Shown: positions 1-5,871 of the stretch, one piece after another
How the letters are laid out: every line of letters starts with the position of its first letter
How positions within the stretch are numbered: position 1 is the first letter of the stretch
Source: Gammaproteobacteria bacterium
GTDB lineage: Bacteria; Pseudomonadota; Gammaproteobacteria; Methylococcales; Methylomonadaceae
DNA length: 14,898 bases
Direction: 5' to 3'
NCBI GenBank assembly: GCA_024511045.1
Contig: JANEMG010000012.1
Coordinates: forward strand, 1 to 14,898
Program-made: the position numbers and the translations under genes
The notes under the pieces: model-generated
Database searches by the model: none
Seen by the model: the letters and a program-made list of their open reading frames with translations, nothing else
Told to the model about the DNA's origin: nothing

Positions 1-124
1 GGTCAGCGTCGGATGCCTGATCGGTCGCCTGGCGAAAATCCTGATGCAGGGCAAAATCGAAACGCCCGGAAACCCGGATACGCAGTTCACTCTTGTCATT
101 GTCAAATCTGATGTCCAAAGCCAT
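1..124 (-). CDS. STAS-domain protein, N-terminal fragment (cut by window edge)
   Basis: Reading leftward from an ATG at 124 gives about 41 residues beginning MALDIRFDNDKSELRIRV and then SGRFDFALHQDFRQA, before the window ends. The opening beta strands followed by GRFDF and a short helix resemble the N-terminus of STAS-domain proteins (anti-sigma-factor antagonist type). An AGGA motif lies about 9 bases upstream of the ATG. The gene starts only 20 bases after the stop of the short receptor gene, so it is probably the next gene of the same transcript. The part that would carry a phosphorylatable serine is outside the window, so it cannot be said whether it works as a phospho-switch. This would be the second STAS gene of the locus. 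Confidence 0.7.
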   Translation of the reverse strand, partial: MALDIRFDNDKSELRIRVSGRFDFALHQDFRQATDQASDAD

Positions 125-144
125 TGTTGCATTCCTGTTTTCGA

Positions 145-1350
145 TCAAAAAAGTTCAATTTTACCTTCTTCCATGGATTCCTGGCGAACCGCCTTTGTCC
201 CGGCTTCACGCCATTGCCGCTTCATTTCCTGCAGACGCCGCTTCCCGGCCTGCAGCTCCCTGATCCAGCTGGAAGCATCACCGGTCTGTAAAAAACCCAG
301 GCCGACGCGCATCTCATCGGTCAACGCCTGAAAATGTGTGGTATTGGACTGGATGTAATCCACCAGTTGCCGGGTCATGTCCTCGAACTGCAGCGCCCGC
401 ACCGCATCGCCCACATTGGCCTCGATCTGACTGGTCAGGGAAGAAACCTGATTGAGGTTGGCGGCAATGGTATCGTTGATCTTGGCGACCTCGGCCATCA
501 TGTCCTCGACGTTTGCCTTGGAGGAAATGGCAACGTTCATGTCCTTGGAAGCCATCGTTTCGATCATCTGCCGGGCCTGGTCGATCTTGCTCTTGGAGCT
601 GTTCACGACGACCCGGATCTCCTCGCTGAACCTGTCGGAATTCTTCGACAGGTTCCTGACTTCATCGGCCACCACGGCAAATCCGCGCCCGGCCTCTCCT
701 GCCCGGGCAGCCTCTATCGCCGCGTTGAGCGCCAAGAGATTGGTCTGGTCGGCAATATCCTGCACATCGGACAACAGTTTCTCGATTCTGCGCATGTGTT
801 CGTCGACATCGTTGATGACATCGACCATGGCCATGCTCTGCTTGCTGACGGTCAGGATATGGTCGATAAACAACCCCAGTACCTTCTCGGTTTCCTCGGC
901 AAAATGCTGAAACGTCATGGGCCCGTCTTCCTGGTCACCGGCACTGCTGCCATTCAGGCTGGCCAGCAGCCCGTAAACCATCGAAGCCTGCTCGGCAGCA
1001 AGGCCGTTGAGACCATGAAAGCTGCCGGACATGGTCTGCACGGCATCGCCGACGACCGTCTTCACCTGTTTCAGCTCGTCATTGAACAGGGCAATTTCCT
1101 GATCGGAGCAGGAGCCCAGTTCCAACAAATACTCCTCTATCGCCGCGGCCAGTTCCCTGGAACTGGAACAGGAAGCGGAATCCGGCGTCTCCGTACCGGC
1201 TCTGTCGCTCTTCGCCGCAAAATAGATACTCGCACCGGCCAGCAGTGGCAGCAACAACCAGTACAGAACCTGCACCGAAACCAGCAGCGGCAGCAGCACC
1301 GGCCATATTTTCTTCAACAATGCGGACATGCGGTTCTCCCGGTTCGACAT
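145..1350 (-). CDS. Short membrane-anchored methyl-accepting chemotaxis protein without a sensor domain
   Basis: A 401-residue receptor-like protein. Residues 13-45 are a hydrophobic stretch long enough for one or two membrane helices with almost nothing between them, so there is no periplasmic sensor domain. Residues about 75-350 are the coiled-coil signalling region, with the kinase-contact tip around 195-240 (DQTNLLALNAAIEAARAGEA, then GRGFAVVADEVRNLS). It probably joins the array formed by the CheA and CheW encoded upstream. Past the tip it has QFEDMTRQ (322-329), which resembles the CheZ active-site segment, and it ends in KIELF, a tail shared in pattern with CheD. Start choice: the frame stays open to an ATG at 1548, but that extension is mostly the inserted repeat at 1402-1535. 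ATG 1350 has AGGGA 7 bases upstream; ATG 1329 with GGGAG is an alternative. Confidence 0.87.
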   Translation of the reverse strand: MSNRENRMSALLKKIWPVLLPLLVSVQVLYWLLLPLLAGASIYFAAKSDRAGTETPDSASCSSSRELAAAIEEYLLELGSCSDQEIALFNDELKQVKTVVGDAVQTMSGSFHGLNGLAAEQASMVYGLLASLNGSSAGDQEDGPMTFQHFAEETEKVLGLFIDHILTVSKQSMAMVDVINDVDEHMRRIEKLLSDVQDIADQTNLLALNAAIEAARAGEAGRGFAVVADEVRNLSKNSDRFSEEIRVVVNSSKSKIDQARQMIETMASKDMNVAISSKANVEDMMAEVAKINDTIAANLNQVSSLTSQIEANVGDAVRALQFEDMTRQLVDYIQSNTTHFQALTDEMRVGLGFLQTGDASSWIRELQAGKRRLQEMKRQWREAGTKAVRQESMEEGKIELF

Positions 1351-1393
1351 CCGGTTTCCCTGGCTGTCGAGATATCTCTGTAAGCTATTGGAT

Positions 1394-1401
1394 CCTGAAA
1401 A
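1394..1401. repeat. 8-bp target-site duplication, left copy (MITE copy A)
   Basis: CCTGAAAA directly abuts the left end of the inserted element and is repeated perfectly at 1536-1543 on the other side. A perfect flanking direct repeat of this length is the footprint of transposition. Confidence 0.9.
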
Positions 1402-1535
1402 GTAACTACTCGGGCTCCTATGGGTAATCTGTTCCAAAAGACGCCGTGAATACATCCCTGTTGGCATCCCTGCCAAAGACACTTCCTCCACAGACCACTC
1501 ATAGGGGGCTTGTTTTACTATGGGTGAGTAGTTAC
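1402..1535 (-). mobile_element. MITE copy A, IS66-like ends, 134 bp
   Basis: A non-coding element with perfect 10-bp terminal inverted repeats, GTAACTACTC at 1402-1411 and its complement at 1526-1535. It is bounded by the perfect 8-bp direct repeat CCTGAAAA. It shares a 38-bp identical core (1461-1498) with the element at 11726-11870, which lies in the opposite orientation, and a second block around GTATTCACGGCGTCTT. Relative to that copy it lacks about 11 bp just after the TTGGCA/TGCCAA hairpin. Ends starting GTAA together with 8-bp duplications are characteristic of the IS66 family, so an IS66-type transposase acting in trans is the likely mobiliser (inference). It sits 51 bp upstream of the short receptor's start codon and may therefore affect that gene's expression. 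It contains no transposase. Confidence 0.88.
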
Positions 1536-1543
1536 CCTGAAAA
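1536..1543. repeat. 8-bp target-site duplication, right copy (MITE copy A)
   Basis: Second perfect copy of CCTGAAAA, directly after the right terminal inverted repeat. Removing the element and one copy restores a continuous cheB-receptor intergenic region of about 93 bp. Confidence 0.9.
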
Positions 1544-1584
1544 AACATTGAACCACTTTGCAGTACAGCAACATCGCTGCAGTG

Positions 1585-2649
1585 CTACCCTGCCAGGGTC
1601 GTGATCTTGCCGGCGATTTGATCCAGCGCCAAGACATGGTTGACGCAGCCCAATTTGAATGCCTCGCCGGGCATTCCCCATACGACGCTGCTGGCTTCAT
1701 CCTGTATTACCGTCGCGGCGCCGGCGGCATGCATCTCCTGCATGCCCTTCGCGCCATCCGCGCCTATGCCGGTCAGCAAAACACCGATCACCCGGCTGCC
1801 GACATTTTCCGCGACGGAGCGGAACATGACATCGACGGCAGGCTTGTGCCGGTTGACCAGCGGCCCGTCCTGCAATCTGCAGACCAGCTTCTGGCCCTGC
1901 CGGGCAACCAGCAAGTGCCTGTCTCCGGGAGCGATGTAGATATTGCCCGGCATAATCTCCTGGCCGTCCCGGGTAAGGCAGGCATTCATGGGCGTCGCCT
2001 GGTGCACATGTCTGGCGAACGACTCGCTGAAAGCGGCCGGCAGATGCTGTGAGACGACCATCGCCGGCGATGTCGCGGCAAGCCCTCCGACCACGTCCTT
2101 GATCGCCTCGGTACCGCCCGTGGAAGCGCCCAGGGCGATCAGTTTCGACTGACCCGGTGAAAAGGGCTGAGTTACGGCGTTGCCCGGCATTGCCGTCCTG
2201 TTTCCGGACACCGCCGTGGCAGGTTGTTTGCGCGCCTCGACCAGCGGCCGGACACGCGCCCTTGCCGCCATGCGCACCTTGGCGATGATTTCATCGGCAT
2301 AGGACTGCAGACTGCCACCATCCCCCATCTGCGGCTTCGGCAGAAAATCCACGGCTCCCAACTCCAGCGCCGTCAGGGTCTGTACCGCTCCCTGCGTGGT
2401 CACCGAGGAAATCATCACCACCGGCATGGGCCGCAGGCGCATCAGATTGCGCAGAAAGGTCAAACCGTCCATGCGCGGCATTTCCACATCCAGCGTCAGC
2501 ACATCCGGATTGAGCTTTTTGATCTTGTCCCTGGCAAACAGGGGGTCGGCGGCGGTACCGACGACTTCGATATCCGGCGCCTCGGCAAAAATCCTGCTGA
2601 GTACTTTTCTGACCAATGCCGAATCATCGACAATCAAAACCTTAATCAT
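1585..2649 (-). CDS. cheB: CheB, chemoreceptor methylesterase/glutamine deamidase response regulator
   Basis: 354 residues, usual CheB length. Residues 1-120 form a receiver domain with acidic pair D9 (and neighbours) and phospho-acceptor D54 in LTLDVEMPRMDG. A linker of about 40 residues leads to the methylesterase domain, with catalytic triad S176 (GASTGGTEAI), H202 (SQHLP) and D298 (TGIGADGA). The spacings of 26 and 96 residues equal those of the Salmonella triad. It removes methyl groups from receptor glutamates and is activated by phosphoryl transfer from the upstream-encoded CheA. It starts 12 bases after the cheD stop with an AGGGA ribosome-binding site. With CheR and CheD it forms the adaptation module for the receptors of this locus. 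All key residues are intact. Confidence 0.97.
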   Translation of the reverse strand: MIKVLIVDDSALVRKVLSRIFAEAPDIEVVGTAADPLFARDKIKKLNPDVLTLDVEMPRMDGLTFLRNLMRLRPMPVVMISSVTTQGAVQTLTALELGAVDFLPKPQMGDGGSLQSYADEIIAKVRMAARARVRPLVEARKQPATAVSGNRTAMPGNAVTQPFSPGQSKLIALGASTGGTEAIKDVVGGLAATSPAMVVSQHLPAAFSESFARHVHQATPMNACLTRDGQEIMPGNIYIAPGDRHLLVARQGQKLVCRLQDGPLVNRHKPAVDVMFRSVAENVGSRVIGVLLTGIGADGAKGMQEMHAAGAATVIQDEASSVVWGMPGEAFKLGCVNHVLALDQIAGKITTLAG

Positions 2650-2661
2650 ATTCCCTGCCTG

Positions 2662-3303
2662 TCAAAACAATTCGACCTGCCCCTGCACCGGCGCAGCGTC
2701 GATTTCCGAACGGTAGCGTAATTCTCTTCTGACCAGCCTGTCATTGTGCAGTTTTTTCAGTTTTTTCATCCTGACCTTGCCGTTCCAGGGAAAATACTGC
2801 ACCTTGCGCGAGTAATCGCCGCCGACATCACTGGCCAGCAGCTGCAGACCCTCGGTGGCGATATAGTCGAGCACGAAATGCACATTGTTTCTGCCGATCC
2901 CGGTCATGCTGGAAATGATTCTGCCGCCGCCAAAGACCTTCACTTCCAGGCTGCTGCGCCGCCCCCCCTGTTGAAGTATAGTATTGATCAGATGTTCCAT
3001 TGCGTAATTTCCATAGCGCGCGGAATTTCCGATGATTGCCTCTGGCGTTTCGCGCAGACGCTGCTCGCTGGTTGCCGGCAGCATGAAGTGATTCATGCCG
3101 CCGACACCGGTGACTTTGTCACGTATGCAGGCGGCGACGCACGAGCCCAGCACCGTGGCGATGATTTCCCGTTCCCTGGTAACGTAGTATTCCCCCGGCT
3201 TGATGGTCGTGACCACCCGGCCATGATCCCGGTTCCAGCCACGCTTGACCTTTCCGAACTCGGGTAGGCAGGGTGGTAAGATATCAGTCCTTGTACCGGG
3301 CAT
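2662..3303 (-). CDS. cheD: CheD, chemoreceptor glutamine deamidase
   Basis: 213 residues from ATG 3303; a GTG at 3315, immediately after the cheR stop, would add four residues. The CheD core starts near VVTTIKPGEYYVTRERE. The catalytic cysteine is in TVLGSCVAACI (C55) and the histidine in GGMNHFMLP (H72), 17 residues apart as in Thermotoga CheD. CheD converts receptor glutamines to glutamates and in some systems cooperates with a CheC-type CheY-P phosphatase. No cheC or cheZ is visible here. The C-terminus extends beyond the core with a basic patch (KKLKKLHNDRLVRRELRYR) and ends QVELF, which matches the KIELF ending of the nearby short receptor. Its position between cheR and cheB supports a dedicated adaptation role. 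Confidence 0.93.
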   Translation of the reverse strand: MPGTRTDILPPCLPEFGKVKRGWNRDHGRVVTTIKPGEYYVTREREIIATVLGSCVAACIRDKVTGVGGMNHFMLPATSEQRLRETPEAIIGNSARYGNYAMEHLINTILQQGGRRSSLEVKVFGGGRIISSMTGIGRNNVHFVLDYIATEGLQLLASDVGGDYSRKVQYFPWNGKVRMKKLKKLHNDRLVRRELRYRSEIDAAPVQGQVELF

Positions 3304-3315
3304 TGTAAGCGGCAC

Positions 3316-4170
3316 TCATTTCAGCCGGTAGATGGTATGGCCAATCAGTTCGAACCGGGTGGCGAGCTGGTGCAGCGACTCGGAATGGCCAATGAACAGG
3401 CAGCCGCCTTCCCGGAGCAGTCCGGCATATCTTCCCACCAGCCGCTGCTTGGTTTCCCGGTCGAAATAGATCAGCACGTTGCGGCAGAAGATGAAATCGA
3501 ACAGGCCGCTCATGGGCCAGTCCCCCATCAGGTTCAGCTGTTTGAAGCTGATCATCTGCTGCAGCGCCGGTTTGACCCTGACTTGGTTTCTGTGCGCGCC
3601 GGTACCGCGCAGGAACCAGCGCTTCACGCGCGCCGGCGGCAAACCGTCGATTCGTTCCGCGGCATAGATGCCGCTGGCCGCCGCCGCCAGCACATTGGTG
3701 TCCAGATCCGTCGCGAGAATCCTGGCATCCCATCCCGCGGGCAGGTTTTCCTGCAACGTCATGGCGATGGAATAGGCCTCTTCACCAGTCGAGCAACCCG
3801 CCGACCAGACCCGCAAACGCCGGGTGGCGGCGTTGCGCCGCAGCAATTCCGGAAGCACCGTTGCCTGCAGGTACTCGAAGTGGTGGTTCTCCCGAAAGAA
3901 TGCCGTCAGATTGGTGGTGATGGCATTGATGAATTCGGTGAATTCCTGGTCTCGATGGGCATCCAGATACTGGCAGTACGACTTGAAGTCCCTGAGCTTC
4001 AGTTCCCGGATACGCCGTGCGAGACGCGTATAGAACATGTCGAATTTGTCATCGGAAACGATGATCCCGGAATGGGCGCTGGAGAGTTCGCGCAAGACAT
4101 TGAAATCGTCCCACGTGTATTCGAATTCCCGCGGTTTTTTCCGTACCACATCCATCGCTGCAGCCACCAT
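3316..4170 (-). CDS. cheR: CheR, S-adenosylmethionine-dependent chemoreceptor methyltransferase
   Basis: 284 residues. The N-terminal helical domain includes TTNLTAFFRENHHF (85-98). The methyltransferase domain carries the SAM-binding motif WSAGCSTGEEAYSIAM (122-137), ATDLD (153-157) and FDFIFCRNVLIYF (224-236), and ends with GHSESL. The beta-subdomain contains RWFLRGTGAHRNQVRVKPAL (184-203). This closely follows the loop of enterobacterial CheR that grips a receptor C-terminal pentapeptide, including the GTG turn. It therefore fits the EWQEF tail of the large receptor encoded upstream. The gene starts 7 bases after the STAS stop. AAGGA lies only 2-3 bases before ATG 4170, so a start at the in-frame ATG 4155 is possible. 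Confidence 0.96.
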   Translation of the reverse strand: MVAAAMDVVRKKPREFEYTWDDFNVLRELSSAHSGIIVSDDKFDMFYTRLARRIRELKLRDFKSYCQYLDAHRDQEFTEFINAITTNLTAFFRENHHFEYLQATVLPELLRRNAATRRLRVWSAGCSTGEEAYSIAMTLQENLPAGWDARILATDLDTNVLAAAASGIYAAERIDGLPPARVKRWFLRGTGAHRNQVRVKPALQQMISFKQLNLMGDWPMSGLFDFIFCRNVLIYFDRETKQRLVGRYAGLLREGGCLFIGHSESLHQLATRFELIGHTIYRLK

Positions 4171-4176
4171 GGTCCT

Positions 4177-4617
4177 TTAATCAACCTCCAGAAGATCCGC
4201 AACATCCAGCAACCGCGCCGCTTTGACAAACCGAGAGGAAGGTGCGGTTATGCTCACCTCCAGGCCGGATTTCAATGCCTCCTGCCGGAAGATGACCAGT
4301 AGTTGCAGTGCCGCCGTATCGATGGATTCCACGTTCGATGCATCGATGCTTATCATGCTCCGGTTATGCAGCAACCCCTGCAACTGTTCATGCAGCTGCG
4401 CAACGCCCTGAATATTGAGGGTCGCGGGCAACGGCACCGGTTCATCGGAACCGTGCGGCTCCATTGAAGAATCCTGTTCAGGGTCTTGCAATCCGTGTGC
4501 AGGGGACGGAATTTCAGCATCCTTGTCGACAGGCTCCTGGCTGCTGCTCTGCTGTTCCTCGTCCATCCAGGCCAGAGGATCATGGGCAATCAAATCGTCT
4601 TTTTTTGCTGTCGTCAT
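4177..4617 (-). CDS. STAS-domain protein with acidic N-terminal extension
   Basis: 146 residues. Residues 1-60 are acidic, low in hydrophobics and probably disordered (DEEQQSSSQEPVDKDAEIP). Residues 62-146 form a STAS domain with the typical strand-loop-helix SIDASNVESIDTAALQLLVI. In SpoIIAA-type antagonists the regulated serine is the second residue after the aspartate (DSSG). Here the segment reads IDTAAL, with alanine (A102) at that position, so phospho-switching there is unlikely and the domain is closer to MlaB-like STAS proteins. The ATG at 4617 directly follows the parA-like stop, suggesting coupled translation. STAS genes recur in che clusters with ParA proteins, but the partner is not known from this sequence. 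A scaffold or binding role is inference. Confidence 0.85.
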   Translation of the reverse strand: MTTAKKDDLIAHDPLAWMDEEQQSSSQEPVDKDAEIPSPAHGLQDPEQDSSMEPHGSDEPVPLPATLNIQGVAQLHEQLQGLLHNRSMISIDASNVESIDTAALQLLVIFRQEALKSGLEVSITAPSSRFVKAARLLDVADLLEVD

Positions 4618-5376
4618 CTATAGAACCCTGCCTGTCAGAAAATCATCGGCCAATCCGCGAAAATCCCGGGCCGAGCGGCTGCCCGGACGATATTCCAGAA
4701 TGGTCTTGCCGAAACCGGGACATTCCGCCAGCAAAACCGTCTCGCGAATCACCGTGGCCATCACCTGCCCCGGAAAATGCTTGCACAGGGTGTTCAATAC
4801 CTGCCGGGAGATTCGCCTGGTACTGCTGAAACGCGACATGATCAGCTGTTTTTTATAATTTTTCTGCAATACCTGTTCAAATTTCTTCAACGTCTCCAGC
4901 AGATGGGAAAGCCCCTGCAGGGCCAGGAAATCCCCGGCCATGGGAATCAGTATCTCATCGCTGGCGAACAGTGCATTGGCTGCCAGCAGACCGGACGATG
5001 GCGGGCAGTCGATGAACACGTAGTCCTGATCCTGCAGGCTGTTCTGCAATGCCATTGACAACAATTCCCCCCGCTGCGCGCCACCATCCCTGAGCTGCTC
5101 GATGTCCATCAGCCGGACACCTGCAGTGAGCAATTGCAGGTTTTCCCTGACCTCCAGCAGCAGCTGCCGGATATCCCTTCCCTCCAGCATGACTTCCGCG
5201 ATGCCCTGCCGCCGTTCGACCACGCCAAGGGCAACGGCCAGCTGCCCCTGCGGATCGAAATCGATGAGCGTCACCTTCTTGCCACTCCTGGCCAGCACAT
5301 GCCCCAGATTGGCGGTGGTCGTGGTCTTGCCCACGCCACCCTTCTGATTGATCACGGCGATGATACTCATCCTCAC
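4618..5376 (-). CDS. ParA/MinD-type ATPase of the chemosensory cluster
   Basis: 252 residues with deviant Walker A KGGVGKTT (K12 signature lysine, K18, T19), Walker A' TLIDFDPQG (D41) and Walker B YVFIDCPPS (D123). These are the full set for a dimerising partition ATPase. ParA homologues inside che operons position or segregate chemoreceptor arrays: ParC in Vibrio at cell poles, PpfA in Rhodobacter for cytoplasmic clusters. That role is likely here by context, placed between cheW and the STAS and cheR genes. No separate ParP-like protein (an extended CheW-like protein) is visible, so its partner is open. Start: a GTG at 5376 overlaps the cheW stop and has AGGA 5 bases upstream; an ATG at 5370 gives the same protein minus two residues. 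Confidence 0.92.
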   Translation of the reverse strand: MRMSIIAVINQKGGVGKTTTTANLGHVLARSGKKVTLIDFDPQGQLAVALGVVERRQGIAEVMLEGRDIRQLLLEVRENLQLLTAGVRLMDIEQLRDGGAQRGELLSMALQNSLQDQDYVFIDCPPSSGLLAANALFASDEILIPMAGDFLALQGLSHLLETLKKFEQVLQKNYKKQLIMSRFSSTRRISRQVLNTLCKHFPGQVMATVIRETVLLAECPGFGKTILEYRPGSRSARDFRGLADDFLTGRVL

Positions 5377-5846
5377 ACCGTTCCTGCAACCGCCTCGAAT
5401 TCGTTGGGATTGAGCAACTTGTCCACATCCAGCAGCATGGTCATGGTGTCGCCTCTGACATGCATGCCCTGCATATAGCGCATATCGATCTGAGTGCCGA
5501 GATTCGGCGCGCTTCTGATCTCCTGCGGATTGACGTCCAGAACATCGGAAACTTCATCGGCGACGATACCCATGGTATGCCGCTCGCCATTGTCATCCTT
5601 GAGACAGAGCACGATCACCACGGTCAACGGCGAATATTCGACCAGGGGCATGCCGAAGCGCGCCCGCAAATCGATGATCGGCACGACGCTGCCGCGCAGA
5701 TTCAATGCCCCCCGGATGTAGTCGGGGGTATTGGGAATCTCCCGGACGGTTTCCCAGCCTCTGATTTCCTGAACCTTGAGGATCGCGACGCCATAACATT
5801 CACCGGCCAACTGGAAAGTCAGATACTGCTGTGCCGTGCGGGTCAT
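5373..5846 (-). CDS. cheW: CheW coupling protein, second paralogue
   Basis: 157 residues, usual CheW length, essentially one CheW domain: YLTFQLAGECYGVAILKVQE, then NLRGSVVPIIDLRARFGM and GIVADEVSDVLDV, ending MLLDVDKLLNPNEFEAV. CheW bridges receptor tips to CheA in the array. The frame is open upstream to 6107, but that part overlaps the receptor gene and looks non-native. The ATG at 5846 is 25 bases past the receptor stop and gives a normal CheW N-terminus, although no clear Shine-Dalgarno is seen. It is clearly related to but divergent from the other CheW (8602-9102), so the array may mix two couplers. It has no N-terminal extension of the ParP type. Its stop overlaps the GTG start of the ParA-like gene. 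Confidence 0.93.
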   Translation of the reverse strand: MTRTAQQYLTFQLAGECYGVAILKVQEIRGWETVREIPNTPDYIRGALNLRGSVVPIIDLRARFGMPLVEYSPLTVVIVLCLKDDNGERHTMGIVADEVSDVLDVNPQEIRSAPNLGTQIDMRYMQGMHVRGDTMTMLLDVDKLLNPNEFEAVAGTV

Positions 5847-5871
5847 CGTGGTTTCATCGTTCTGGTTCAAT

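Noticed and set aside
1536..1584. Terminator between cheB and the short receptor (T run near 1540 on the minus strand)
   Set aside because: The T run is present, but no stable GC-rich stem directly precedes it, and part of it belongs to the target-site duplication.
2662..2680. CheD C-terminus QVELF as a DNA sliding-clamp binding motif
   Set aside because: The resemblance to QLxLF is short, and a replication-clamp role makes no sense for CheD; a chemosensory partner is more plausible.
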